This document shows positions 38,316 through 47,085 of a stretch of 64,000 bases of DNA, in pieces (within the stretch, counting starts at the first letter, position 1; each line of letters starts with the position of its first letter). The DNA lies in NCBI RefSeq assembly GCF_000719345.1, contig NZ_JOFX01000001.1, positions 1-64,000 on the forward strand, given 5' to 3'. Below the pieces are notes generated by a model that was given only the letters and a program-made list of their open reading frames with translations, was not told where the DNA came from and ran no database searches. Source of the DNA: Streptomyces sp. NRRL F-2664. GTDB taxonomy: Bacteria > Actinomycetota > Actinomycetes > Streptomycetales > Streptomycetaceae. The position numbers were made by a program, and so were the translations under genes.

Positions 38316-38825
38316 ATGACGGAACTCCAGCGGCTCCGAGCCGAACACGCCCCGGCCCTCCTCGCGTTCGAGCGCGCCAACCGCGCCTACTTCGCGGAGT
38401 CGGTGCCCGACCGCGGGGACGCGTACTTCGCCGAATTCGACGCCCGTCTCGCGGAACTGCTCGCGGGACAGGAGGCCGGCCGCGACCACCTCCACCTGAT
38501 CATCGGCGGGGACGGGGAGGTGCTCGGAAGGGTCAACCTGATCGACGTCGAGGACGGCTCCGCGGAACTGGGCTTCCGCGTCGCGAAGGAGGCGGCCGGC
38601 CGGGGCCTGGCCACCAACGCGGTCCGGCAGGCCCTGGTGCTCGCCGCGGACACGTACGGCCTGCGCCTCCTGCGCGCCGCCGCGACCGTCGACAACACCG
38701 GGTCGCGCACGGTCCTGCAACGCACCGGCTTCCTGCCGGTGGGGGAGACCGTCCTGGACGGCCGTCCCGCGATCCGCTACGTGCGGGACCTGGGCGCGGC
38801 ACGGCAGCGACCGGCGGGTGCCTGA
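38316..38825 (+). CDS. GNAT-family N-acetyltransferase (RimJ/RimL-like)
   Basis: A 169-residue GNAT with the RimJ/RimL pattern: ERANRAYFAESVPDR near the start, HLIIGGDGEVLGRVNLIDVEDGSAELGFRVA, the acetyl-CoA loop region KEAAGRGLATNAVRQAL, and a C-terminal NTGSRTVLQRTGFLPVGET. These enzymes acetylate protein N-termini, ribosomal proteins or drugs. The substrate is unknown. ATG 38316 is chosen because of the promoter motif and family length. It is convergent with the antiporter gene. Confidence 0.9.
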   Translation: MTELQRLRAEHAPALLAFERANRAYFAESVPDRGDAYFAEFDARLAELLAGQEAGRDHLHLIIGGDGEVLGRVNLIDVEDGSAELGFRVAKEAAGRGLATNAVRQALVLAADTYGLRLLRAAATVDNTGSRTVLQRTGFLPVGETVLDGRPAIRYVRDLGAARQRPAGA

Positions 38826-38860
38826 ACAGCCGTCAGGAACCCGCCGGCCGGATCCGGGCC

Positions 38861-40138
38861 TCAGGGGCGGGCGAGCGCGCCCTCCGGCGCGGCCGACGCC
38901 TCCTGCGGCGCCGCCGCATCCTTGGCGCGCAGCCGGGTCAGGGCCGGACTGGTGATCGCCGTCGTGACCAGCGCCATCAGGACCAGCATCGTGAACAACT
39001 GCGGTCCGATCACGCCCAGTTCCAGACCGACATTGAGCACCACCAGCTCGGTCAGCCCGCGGCAGTTCATCAGGGCGCCGATCGACAGGGCCTCCCGCCA
39101 CGGTCTTCCGCAGATCCGGGCCGCGCCCGCCGCTCCGCCCCATTTTCCGAGGAAGGCGACCGCCAGGATGGCGGCCGTCCAGAGCCACAGCTCGGGCGAG
39201 GCCGTCAGGCCCCCGACGTCGGTGCGCAGCCCCGTGTGCACGAAGAACAGCGGCAGCAGCACGGGCACCGTGAAGGCCCGCAGCCGGGCCGCCGCCCGCT
39301 CGATGCGCCCGCCGCCGCGCGGGGTGATCACGCCGAACAGGAAAGCGCCGAACAGCGCGTGCACGCCGATCCGGTCGGTGGCCAGCGCCGACAGGCTCAG
39401 CCCGCTGAAGAGGGCGACCAGGACCGTCGCGTCCCCGGCCCGGTCGGCGCGGGCCGCGCAGCGGGCCAGCAGCGGCCGTACCGCGTACAGCATCAGCAGG
39501 GTGAACGCGACGGCGAGACCGGCCGTGGTGGCCGCCTCCATCGGGGACCCGGCCGAGGCCAGGGCCACCACCACGGCCAGCAGGCACCACGCCACGACGT
39601 CGTCCACGGCCGCGCAGGCCATGGCGAGTGCCCCGAGCGGAGTCCCGTACAGTCCCCGGTCGATGAGGATCCGGGCCAGTACGGGGAAGGCCGTGATGCT
39701 CATGGCCACGGCCATGAACAGGGTGAACGGCATGCGGCCCACGCCGTCCGGGGCGAAGCCGCCGTACATCGCGGTCGCCAGGAGCGCGCCCAGGACCAGC
39801 GGCAGGAGCATCCCGGCCTGGCTCACCGCGACCGCGACGCGGGTGTGGCCGCGCAGGTTCTTGAGGTCGAGCTCCAGCCCGACCAGGAACATGAAGGCGA
39901 GCAGGCCGAGCTGGCCCAGCACCGAGGTGTACGGAAGGACGGACGCGGGGAACAGCGCGTGCTGGGCCTCCGGCCAGATCCAGCCCAGCAGCGACGGGCC
40001 CAGCAGGATGCCGGTGGCGATCTCACCCACCACCGGCGGCTGGCCGATCCGGCGGCAGACCGCGGCTCCCGCCCGGCAGGCGAGGATCACCGCGGGGACG
40101 GCGACCAGCAGGGCGGGCAGCGGATCAGCGGACGACAC
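38861..40138 (-). CDS. Cation/proton antiporter (CPA2 family), last gene of the halogenase arm
   Basis: A 425-residue integral membrane protein of 12-13 helices. CPA2 signatures are IGQPPVVGEIATGILLGPS, GLLAFMFLVGLELDL and the discontinuous-helix region AMACAAVDDVVAWCLLAVV with the two Asp residues used for ion exchange. GTG 40138 lies inside the flavin reductase gene, with an AAGGAGGT site five bases before it, so it is translationally coupled to that gene. RebU of the rebeccamycin cluster, also halogenase-linked, is recalled as an antiporter-like protein, so a role in product export or resistance is plausible. A housekeeping ion role is the alternative. Confidence 0.85.
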   Translation of the reverse strand: MSSADPLPALLVAVPAVILACRAGAAVCRRIGQPPVVGEIATGILLGPSLLGWIWPEAQHALFPASVLPYTSVLGQLGLLAFMFLVGLELDLKNLRGHTRVAVAVSQAGMLLPLVLGALLATAMYGGFAPDGVGRMPFTLFMAVAMSITAFPVLARILIDRGLYGTPLGALAMACAAVDDVVAWCLLAVVVALASAGSPMEAATTAGLAVAFTLLMLYAVRPLLARCAARADRAGDATVLVALFSGLSLSALATDRIGVHALFGAFLFGVITPRGGGRIERAAARLRAFTVPVLLPLFFVHTGLRTDVGGLTASPELWLWTAAILAVAFLGKWGGAAGAARICGRPWREALSIGALMNCRGLTELVVLNVGLELGVIGPQLFTMLVLMALVTTAITSPALTRLRAKDAAAPQEASAAPEGALARP

Positions 40139-40745
40139 GGGTACCTCCTTCGGGGGCGCCGGGGCGCAGAGCGGCGGACGGGACGGGAAGGGCGGCCGGC
40201 GGCGGGACCGAGGCCGCCTGCGACCACCGGGCGTAGCGGCGCAGGCCGTACAGCAGCGGCTGCGGGTCCTCCCGCACGGTCACCCGGCGGACCTCGGCGA
40301 ACACGGCGGTGTGATCGCCGAACCCGACGGTCCGGACCACGGCGCAGTCCGCCACGGCGTGCGCGTCCGCGGTCAGGTGCGGCCCGCCCGCCCCCAGCGG
40401 CAGCCGCCACTCGACGCGCTCGAAGCGGTCGGGAGCGCCCGAGGCGAACAGGTCGGAGGCGCCGCGGGCCCGCTCGTGCAGCAGGTTGAGCGCGAACGCC
40501 CCCTGGGCGAGGACCACCGCGAGGGTCGGGCTCGCCGACCGTATGCACACAAGGACCGTGGGCGGTTCGAGTGCGACGCTCGCGACGGAGCTGCACGTCA
40601 GTCCGTGCGGGACGGTGTCCGCATCGAGGGTGGTCACGACGGACACCCCCGTGGGGAAGGCGGCCATGAAGGGCCGCAGATCCGCGTGCCGGTCTCTGTC
40701 CGACTCGTCCGGTGCGGCGGGGTGGGGCGCGGAGCGGTGGGGCAT
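40125..40745 (-). CDS. Flavin reductase (partner of the halogenase)
   Basis: A 206-residue flavin reductase of the FMN-binding split-barrel family, like RebF. It supplies free FADH2 to the flavin-dependent halogenase. Family blocks are LRPFMAAFPTGVSVVTTLD, GLTCSSVASVALEPPTVLVCI, FALNLLHE and HAVADCAVVRTVGFGDHTAVFAEVRRV, with the conserved GDH. It lies downstream of the halogenase on the same strand after an 84-bp gap holding a strong hairpin, and overlaps the antiporter gene by 14 bp. ATG 40745 starts it. Confidence 0.9.
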   Translation of the reverse strand: MPHRSAPHPAAPDESDRDRHADLRPFMAAFPTGVSVVTTLDADTVPHGLTCSSVASVALEPPTVLVCIRSASPTLAVVLAQGAFALNLLHERARGASDLFASGAPDRFERVEWRLPLGAGGPHLTADAHAVADCAVVRTVGFGDHTAVFAEVRRVTVREDPQPLLYGLRRYARWSQAASVPPPAALPVPSAALRPGAPEGGTRVVR

Positions 40746-40769
40746 GTCTGACTCCTGAGGTGGCTGGAA

Positions 40770-40821
40770 GCGACAACGGCCCGGCAGCCGGCCAAGAGCC
40801 GTGCTGCCGGGCCGCTGTCGC
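40770..40821 (-). terminator. Strong hairpin between halogenase and flavin reductase genes
   Basis: GCGACAACGGCCCGGCAGC (40770-40788) pairs with GCTGCCGGGCCGCTGTCGC (40803-40821) over 19 bp with one mismatch and a 14-base loop. It starts nine bases past the halogenase stop. As a full or partial terminator it would lower transcription into the flavin reductase and antiporter genes, or protect the halogenase mRNA 3' end. Confidence 0.75.
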
Positions 40822-40829
40822 GGGGGGCC

Positions 40830-42431
40830 TTACGCGCCGTGCAGTTGGCGCAGGTAGTCGTACGCGCTGGGGAGGGTCTCCAGCAGGTTCTGCTGCTGGC
40901 GCTTGACGGTGTCGAAGAGCGGTTCGGCGGCCGCCACCGACTCGGGCCGGTGCGCGAGGGTGGGCAGCGGGGCGTCCGGCTCCAGGCCGAGGCCGGCGAA
41001 GATGCAGTAGTAGCTGCCGTTGGTCCAGAAGTTGCGGAACTCCGCCTCGAAGTTGCCGTAGTACGTGGACTCGTCGGTGATCGGGGAGTTGATGGGCAGG
41101 CCGGCCTTGTAGGCGGAGATCTTCTGCTGGATGTTGTCGGGCAGGACCAGCTTCTTGTTGGCCTGCCAGAACGGCGTGTCGTTGCGCGGCGCGTAGAAGA
41201 AGTGCGCCTGGATGAAGTCGCGGGTGTCGTCGAACATCACCTCGATCTCGTGGTTGAAGCTGTTGATCAGCCCCTCGTTGAAGGTCTTGTCCGGGAAGTG
41301 CTTGGCGAGCTGGTAGATCGCGGCCGTGATGAAGTAGATGCCGGTCGACTCCAGCGGCTCCAGGAAGCAGGACGACAGGCCGATGCTGACGACATTCTTC
41401 ACCCACGCGCGGCGGTTGCGGCCGACGCGGAAGCGAATGTGGTTGAACTTCGTCTCCTCCGCGTCCAGACCCCACATGTCGGCGAACTCGCGGGTGGCGG
41501 TGTCCTGGTCGGTGAACTTGCTGGAGTAGACGTAGCCGGTGCCGAAACGGCCCAGCATGGGGATCTTCCAGGCCCAGCCGGAGGACATGGCGATCGCCGA
41601 GGTGTACGGCTCGACCCCGCCCGCCTCGTCGTCGTGGGGCACCGCCGTCGCCACCGCGCTGTCGCAGAGCAGGTGGTCGCTCATGTCGATGAAGGGCTCC
41701 TCCATCGCCTGGTTGATCAGCAGCCCGCGGAAGCCCGAGCAGTCCACGAACAGGTCGGCGTCCAGGGCCAGTCCGCCCTTGGTGTGCAGCACCGTCACGT
41801 GCCCGCGGGAGTCCTGCTCGACCCGGACCATCTCGTCCTGGACGTGGTTCACGCCCTGCTTCTCGGTGGCGAAGCGGCGCAGGAAGTCGGCCACCAGCTG
41901 GGCGTCGAAGTGCCAGGCGTACCGGGTGGCGGGCCGGCCGTCGAGCCAGCGCGGGGCCTTCATGGCATCCATCACGGGAGGCTCGCGGAAGCAGGCGTAG
42001 TCGAACGGCTCGGTGGTGCGGCCCTCGTACTTGCGCTTGAACCAGTAGTGCGACAGCGGCGTCTGGTCGTAGTCGGGCAGGAGCCCGAAGGGGTGGTAGA
42101 AGTGGTCCGGGCCGCCCCCCGGGAGCTCCCGGGCGGTCGACTCGCCCTGTCCGCCGGTCCGCCAGTTCACGAAGCGCACGGCCATCTTGAAGCTGGCGTT
42201 GCACTCCCGCATCCACTCGTCCTCGGCGATCCCCAGGTAGTCGAAGAACGAGCGCTGGAGATTGGGCACGGTGGCCTCGCCGACTCCGATGCGCGGGATC
42301 GTCGGCGCTTCGAGCACGGTGATGTCGACCGTTCCCTGGAGCGCCTTGCCGAGATATGCGGCCGTCATCCAGCCGGCCGTGCCGCCTCCCAGGATGACGA
42401 CCTTCTGAAGCCGGGTGTCGGTGCTGGTCAT
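40830..42431 (-). CDS. FAD-dependent tryptophan halogenase, Thal/RebH type, probably 6-specific
   Basis: A 533-residue halogenase that uses FADH2, O2 and chloride to make chlorotryptophan. [13 protein letters not shown] binds FAD. Lys82 (NASFKMAV) matches the catalytic Lys79 of PrnA/RebH, and Glu361 in EPLES the catalytic Glu. WxWxIP ([12 protein letters not shown]), which blocks monooxygenation, is present. Residues Val55, Val85, Gly472 and Ser473 match the Thal positions V52, V82, G469 and S470 as recalled from Thal/RebH swap work, whereas RebH has Ile, Ile, Ser and Asn. This favours C6 over C7 chlorination. It is divergent from the SARP gene; candidate SARP repeats lie about 95 bp upstream. 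Confidence 0.93.
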   Translation of the reverse strand: MTSTDTRLQKVVILGGGTAGWMTAAYLGKALQGTVDITVLEAPTIPRIGVGEATVPNLQRSFFDYLGIAEDEWMRECNASFKMAVRFVNWRTGGQGESTARELPGGGPDHFYHPFGLLPDYDQTPLSHYWFKRKYEGRTTEPFDYACFREPPVMDAMKAPRWLDGRPATRYAWHFDAQLVADFLRRFATEKQGVNHVQDEMVRVEQDSRGHVTVLHTKGGLALDADLFVDCSGFRGLLINQAMEEPFIDMSDHLLCDSAVATAVPHDDEAGGVEPYTSAIAMSSGWAWKIPMLGRFGTGYVYSSKFTDQDTATREFADMWGLDAEETKFNHIRFRVGRNRRAWVKNVVSIGLSSCFLEPLESTGIYFITAAIYQLAKHFPDKTFNEGLINSFNHEIEVMFDDTRDFIQAHFFYAPRNDTPFWQANKKLVLPDNIQQKISAYKAGLPINSPITDESTYYGNFEAEFRNFWTNGSYYCIFAGLGLEPDAPLPTLAHRPESVAAAEPLFDTVKRQQQNLLETLPSAYDYLRQLHGA

Positions 42432-42504
42432 GAAACAGCCCTCATTTCGGAGTCGGCGGTTCGGGTGGTCGTGCTCATCAGTGTCGAAAAGCGCCCTATC
42501 ACCG

Positions 42505-42547
42505 CCCTACACCGAAAGGATCCAGCCGTTGTAGGCCCGTTGTAGGC
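42505..42547. promoter_or_regulatory. 11-bp-spaced direct repeats, candidate SARP operator
   Basis: CCGTTGTAGGC occurs twice head to tail (42526-42536 and 42537-42547), an exact 11-bp period or one helical turn. On the minus strand this reads as heptamers CCTACAA repeated every 11 bp, pointing at the halogenase. A related CCTACAC lies at 42506-42512. SARP regulators bind heptamer repeats with this spacing. The site is about 95 bp before the halogenase start and about 60 bp before the SARP gene, so it could serve both. Confidence 0.6.
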
Positions 42548-42607
42548 CCCCCGAACAGACTCGTCCCGCAGGCACAGCCACAGGCGGACGACGACCGGGA
42601 GGACGCG

Positions 42608-43609
42608 ATGACCACCGCAGCGACCGAGACAGCGGGGCCGGCGGTACGCGTCCGCTTCCTGGGCGATTTCGAGCTGACCGTGAACGGCACACCCGTACGG
42701 CGCTGGCGGGCCGGCAAGGCCCGCGGACTGTTCCAGTACCTCGTGCTCCACCGCGGCCAGATGCTCACCCGCGACCGGCTCTACGCCTCCCTGTGGCCCG
42801 GCACCGACAGCACCGCGGGCAGTTCGCTCAAGGTCGCCGCCCACGCGCTGCGCCGCGTGCTGGACGCCCACCCCGACCACCCGGGGGACTCCGGGATACA
42901 ACTGGTCTACCGCGACTTCGGCTACGTCCTCAACGTCTCCGCCCTGTGGTCCGACCTCGACCGCTTCCAGGAGCTCGTGCACACCGGCCTGCGCGCCGCC
43001 ACCGCCGGCGACACCGCGCTCGCCCGGACCCGGCTGCGGTCGGCGATCGACCTCTACGGCGGCGAGTTCCTGCGCGGCGAGAGCGCCGACTGGGTCGTCG
43101 AACAGCGCGAGTACCTCAGGGCGCTGGCCCTGCGGGCGCTCGGCGTGCTGCGCACCGACGCCGAGGAGCGCGAGGACTTCGTGGAGCTGATCGGACTCTG
43201 CAAGCGCACCCTGGAGATCGACCGCCACCACGAGGAGACCTACCGTGCGCTGATGGCGGCGCACGGCCGGCGCGGCGAACTGGCCTGCGTGCGCCGCTGG
43301 TACGAGCTGTGCGCCCGCCGCCTGCGCGACGAACTGGCCGTGGCGCCCGGCCAGGAGACCCAGCGGCTGCTGCGCACCCTGATCCCGGCCGCCGCCCGCG
43401 CCGCCGCCCCACGCCCCGCCGGGCCCGGCTCCGTCGGCGGCGCCCCTGCCACCGTCCGCGCGCTGCGGCCCGCCGGGCGGCAGCCCGGGACACCCGTGTG
43501 GAGCGCCGAGGTCCGCAGCCCCGCCCCGGCCCGCCCCGTGCGCCGGGCCCGGCCCGACAACCGGGCCCCGTCCGTCCTGGCCCGCGCCGCCGACCCCGCG
43601 ACCGCGTGA
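42608..43609 (+). CDS. SARP-family transcriptional activator (AfsR/DnrI type)
   Basis: A 333-residue pathway activator. The N-terminal OmpR-like winged helix (about 14-105; VRFLGDFELTVNGTPVRRWRAGKARGLFQYLVLHRGQ) binds DNA, and the bacterial transcriptional activation domain (about 110-255; WSDLDRFQELVHTGLRAA, YRALMAAHGRRGELACVRRWYELC) follows. The last 75 residues are Ala/Pro/Arg-rich and probably disordered. It is shorter than AfsR and lacks the ATPase. ATG 42608 follows GGGAGG. It sits between the halogenase arm and the biosynthetic operon, so it is the likely cluster-situated activator. Confidence 0.92.
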   Translation: MTTAATETAGPAVRVRFLGDFELTVNGTPVRRWRAGKARGLFQYLVLHRGQMLTRDRLYASLWPGTDSTAGSSLKVAAHALRRVLDAHPDHPGDSGIQLVYRDFGYVLNVSALWSDLDRFQELVHTGLRAATAGDTALARTRLRSAIDLYGGEFLRGESADWVVEQREYLRALALRALGVLRTDAEEREDFVELIGLCKRTLEIDRHHEETYRALMAAHGRRGELACVRRWYELCARRLRDELAVAPGQETQRLLRTLIPAAARAAAPRPAGPGSVGGAPATVRALRPAGRQPGTPVWSAEVRSPAPARPVRRARPDNRAPSVLARAADPATA

Positions 43610-43678
43610 CCGACACCGTCCAGCGCCACCGCTGTTCGGCGAGCCCCGTGAATCCCGCGACCGAGTGAGGACCCCACC

Positions 43679-45262
43679 GTGACCGTGCTGACCGTGCCGA
43701 CCGCGCCCCAGGACTCCAGACCGCCCGGCGACGCGCCGGAGCCGGCCCCCCTGCCGCCCCGTTACACCGACCAGTGGATCGGCGGCGCCTGGGTCGCCTC
43801 CGACGCCGACGGCCGCCTCGTCGTCACCGACCCGGCCACCGAGCGCGCCCTGGCCACCGTGCCCGCCGGCACCGTCCGGGACGCCGACCTCGCCGCCCGC
43901 GCCGCCGCGGGCGCCTTCACACGCTGGGCCGCCACCCCGCTGCGGGAGCGGACCGCCCTGCTGCGCCGGGTCGTCGCCGCCATGGAGGCGCGTGCCGACC
44001 GCTTCGCCGAGATCATCACCGCCGAGGTCGGAGCGCCCGCCCGGATGGCCCGCCACACCCATGTCGGGCTCTCCCTCGGCATGGCCGCGCACTGTGTCGA
44101 GACCGCCGCCTCCTACGCCTTCGAGGAGCGGGTGGGCCACTCGCTCGTCGTCCGCGAGGCCGCCGGCGTCGCCGCCTGCATCACCCCGTGGAACACCCCT
44201 CTGCTGCTCACCGTGCAGAAGATCCTCCCGGCGCTGGCGGCCGGGTGCACCGTCGTGCACAAGCCGAGCGAGATCACCCCGCTGCACGCCCGGCTGCTGG
44301 CCGAGGCGATCGCCGAGGCGGACCTGCCCCCCGGCGTCTTCAACATGGTCGTCGGCACCGGCGACACGGTCGGCACGGCCCTGGCCACCCACCCGCACGT
44401 CGACGTGGTCTCCCTGACCGGATCCACCCGGGCCGGGCGCGAGGTCTCCGCGCTCGGCGCCGACCGCGTCAAGCGCGTCCACCTCGAACTGGGCGGGAAG
44501 AACGCCAGCCTCGTCCTCGACGACGCCGACCTGGCCGCGGCCGTGGCCGCCACCGTCGACCAGGTGCTCTTCAACACCGGCCAGACCTGCCTGCAGTGGA
44601 GCCGGCTGCTGGTGCCGCGCGACCGGCAGGACGAGGCCGTGGAACTGGCCGCCCGAGCCATGGACGGCTACGTCACCGGCGACCCGCGCGACCCGGCGAC
44701 CGACCTCGGCCCGCTGGTGTCCGCTGCCGCCCACGCCCGCGTCACCGCCTACATCCGCCGCGGCATGGAGGAGGGCGGCGCCCGCCTGGTCCACGGCGGC
44801 CCCGGCCGGCCCGCCGGCCTGGACACCGGCTACTACGTCCGGCCGACCGTCTTCGCCGACGTCGACCCGCTCACCACGATCGCCCAGGAGGAGATCTTCG
44901 GACCGGTGCTGTCCGTCATCCCCTACGACGACGAGGAGCAGGCCGTCCGGATCGTCAACGGCACCCGCTACGGGCTGCACGGCGCGGTCTGGTCCGGCGA
45001 CGACGCCCGGGCCGAGCGGGTGGCGCGCCGCTTCCGCTCCGGCCTGGTCGACGTGAACGGCGGCCAGTTCAACCCGGCCGCCCCCTTCGGCGGGTTCAAG
45101 CAGTCCGGGATCGGACGCGAGTGCGGCACGGCCGGCCTGGAGGCCTTCCTGGAGACCAAGTCGATGCAGCTCCCGCAGGGCGCAGGCAGCCAGGTGGTCG
45201 GCCCGCGGCTGCGGGCCACCGAGGCCGCCCGCCCCGCGGACACCGAGAGGAACGACGGATGA
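43679..45262 (+). CDS. NAD(P)-dependent aldehyde dehydrogenase
   Basis: A 527-residue aldehyde dehydrogenase that oxidises aldehydes to acids. ACITPWNTPLL and VVHKPSEITPLHA form the cofactor site, LTGSTRAGREV the nucleotide loop, LELGGKN holds the general-base Glu, and FNTGQTCLQWSRLLVP holds the nucleophilic Cys. EEIFGPVLSVIPY and PFGGFKQSGIGRE complete the family. GTG 43679 starts the biosynthetic operon, and the stop overlaps the A-T gene by ATGA. In this context I infer that it oxidises (chloro)indole-3-carbaldehyde to the carboxylic acid starter; a standard aldehyde detoxifier is the alternative. Confidence 0.9.
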   Translation: MTVLTVPTAPQDSRPPGDAPEPAPLPPRYTDQWIGGAWVASDADGRLVVTDPATERALATVPAGTVRDADLAARAAAGAFTRWAATPLRERTALLRRVVAAMEARADRFAEIITAEVGAPARMARHTHVGLSLGMAAHCVETAASYAFEERVGHSLVVREAAGVAACITPWNTPLLLTVQKILPALAAGCTVVHKPSEITPLHARLLAEAIAEADLPPGVFNMVVGTGDTVGTALATHPHVDVVSLTGSTRAGREVSALGADRVKRVHLELGGKNASLVLDDADLAAAVAATVDQVLFNTGQTCLQWSRLLVPRDRQDEAVELAARAMDGYVTGDPRDPATDLGPLVSAAAHARVTAYIRRGMEEGGARLVHGGPGRPAGLDTGYYVRPTVFADVDPLTTIAQEEIFGPVLSVIPYDDEEQAVRIVNGTRYGLHGAVWSGDDARAERVARRFRSGLVDVNGGQFNPAAPFGGFKQSGIGRECGTAGLEAFLETKSMQLPQGAGSQVVGPRLRATEAARPADTERNDG

Positions 45263-47082
45263 CCGAGCCCCATGCCGGGCCGGCCGGGGCGAGCGCCCCG
45301 GGCGCCCTCCCGCCGCTGTTCGCCCGCCTCGAACGGTGGACCCGCGAACAGCCGAACGAGACCGCGGTCAAGTCCGCGGACGGCACCCTCACCTACGCGG
45401 CGCTGACCGCCCGCACCGCCCGGTACGCCGCCGCCCTCGCCCGTGCCGGAGTCGGCCCGGAGACCCCCGTCGCGCTCCTGCTGGGCCGGTCCCGCGAGAG
45501 CGTGCCCGCCCTCCTCGCCGTATGGAGCCTGGGCGCAACCGCCGTACCGCTGGACCCCGGCCATCCCGTCGAGCGGCTCGGCGGCATCCTGCGCGACGCC
45601 GGCGCCGCCCTGCTGGTCGCCCCCGGCGTGCCCGCCGGCCTGGAGACCGGCGGCACCGGCCTCCTGACCCCCCGCGAGGTCCGCCGCGGCGCCCCCGGGG
45701 CACTCGCGGTCTCCCCACCCGCCCCCGACGGCTGCGCCTACCTCATCTACACCTCCGGAACCACCGGCCGCCCCAAGGGCGTCGAGGTCACCTACCGGGG
45801 CCTGGACACGTTCGTCGAGGCCCTGCGCGGACTCGGCCTGCCGCCCGGCGGACTCGGCCTCAACGCCGTGTCGCCCGCCTTCGACGGCTGGCTCTGGTGC
45901 ACCCTGCTCTACCTCGTCCACGGCCAGGGGGTGGCCCTCACCGACCTCTCCCTCGACGGACTCCGCCAGGCCGCGGCGGAGGGCCGCGAACCGCTGCCCG
46001 CCGGACTGCGCACGGTCTCCCTCACCCCGTCGCTGCTCGCCGCGCACGGTACGGGCCTCGACTCCGCCGAGGTGGTCGTCGTCGCCGGGGAGGCCTGCCC
46101 CGCCGCCCTGGCCGAGCGGTTCACCGCAGGCCGCCGGCTGCTCAACGTGTACGGGCCGACGGAGGTGACCATCGCCGCCACCTGGGCCGACAGCCGACGA
46201 GGGGACGACGTGACCAGCATCGGACACCCGCTGCCCGGCTACCGGGCGTACGTACTGGACGAGGAGCTGCGGCCGGTGCCCGCGGGCACCGAGGGCGAGC
46301 TCTACCTCGGCGGCCCCGCCGTCGCCCGCGGCTACCGGGGCCGCCCCGGGCTCACCGCCAGCCGCTTCCTGCCCGACCCCTTCCAGGGCGGCGGCACCCG
46401 CATGTACCGCACCGGCGACGTGGTGATCCGCCGCGACGGCGGCGAACTGGAGTACCGGGGCCGCCGCGACGACCAGGTCAAGGTCCGCGGCCACCGCATC
46501 GAACTCGGGGAGGTCGAACGCATCGCCGCCGAACTCCCCGAGGTCGTCGCCGCCGCGTGCTGCCCGCTCACCGCGGGCCAGACCCTCGGCCTCGCCGTCG
46601 TCGCGGCGCCCGGCGTCGCCGACCCGGCCGCGCTCTGCGACCGCGTGCTGGAGCGCTGCCGCAAGCAGCTGCCCGCCGCCGCGGTACCCGCTGCCGTACG
46701 GGTACTGGACCGGATCCCGACGCTGACCACCGGCAAGGCCGACCGCGCGGCGCTGGCCCGCGCCCTGGCCGAACCGGAGCGGGGCGGCGGGACGGACGGG
46801 GCCGCCGGCGCCGCGCTCAGCGCGAGCGAGCGCACGGTGATGACGGTGTGGGCCGAGGTCCTCGGCACCGACGTCCCCGGGCCGGAGGCGGACTTCTTCG
46901 ACCTGGGCGGCCACTCGCTCGCCGCCGCCCGCGCGGTGTCGGAGCTGCGCCGCACCACCGGACTGCGCGTCGGCCTGGGGGCGCTGCTCGCCCGGCCGAC
47001 GGTGGCCGACGTCGCCGCCGAGATCGACCGGCTCGCCGCCGAACGGGACACGGCCGCCGCCGACACCGCCGAGGGGGCGTAG
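45259..47082 (+). CDS. Stand-alone NRPS A-T didomain, probably loading tryptophan or chlorotryptophan
   Basis: 607 residues: adenylation domain (about 15-510; LIYTSGTTGRPKG near 161-173, NVYGPTEVTIAATW, YRTGDVV, and a C-terminal TGKADR Lys) and carrier domain (about 525-600; phosphopantetheine Ser in LGGHSL near 552). By eye the specificity residues read D-G-W-S-V-A-V-I-A-K, with Asp235 present, so an alpha-amino acid; the Trp and small residues suit an aromatic substrate. It lacks a condensation domain, so it is a tethering protein. Followed by a type II thioesterase and a P450, it resembles the NovH/NovI and NikP1/NikQ cassettes that beta-hydroxylate carrier-bound amino acids. Confidence 0.9.
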   Translation: MTEPHAGPAGASAPGALPPLFARLERWTREQPNETAVKSADGTLTYAALTARTARYAAALARAGVGPETPVALLLGRSRESVPALLAVWSLGATAVPLDPGHPVERLGGILRDAGAALLVAPGVPAGLETGGTGLLTPREVRRGAPGALAVSPPAPDGCAYLIYTSGTTGRPKGVEVTYRGLDTFVEALRGLGLPPGGLGLNAVSPAFDGWLWCTLLYLVHGQGVALTDLSLDGLRQAAAEGREPLPAGLRTVSLTPSLLAAHGTGLDSAEVVVVAGEACPAALAERFTAGRRLLNVYGPTEVTIAATWADSRRGDDVTSIGHPLPGYRAYVLDEELRPVPAGTEGELYLGGPAVARGYRGRPGLTASRFLPDPFQGGGTRMYRTGDVVIRRDGGELEYRGRRDDQVKVRGHRIELGEVERIAAELPEVVAAACCPLTAGQTLGLAVVAAPGVADPAALCDRVLERCRKQLPAAAVPAAVRVLDRIPTLTTGKADRAALARALAEPERGGGTDGAAGAALSASERTVMTVWAEVLGTDVPGPEADFFDLGGHSLAAARAVSELRRTTGLRVGLGALLARPTVADVAAEIDRLAAERDTAAADTAEGA

Positions 47083-47085
47083 GCC

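Noticed and set aside
42428-44980. Long minus-strand frame over the SARP and aldehyde dehydrogenase genes
   Set aside because: No domain, shadow composition, and the opposite strand carries well-conserved proteins.
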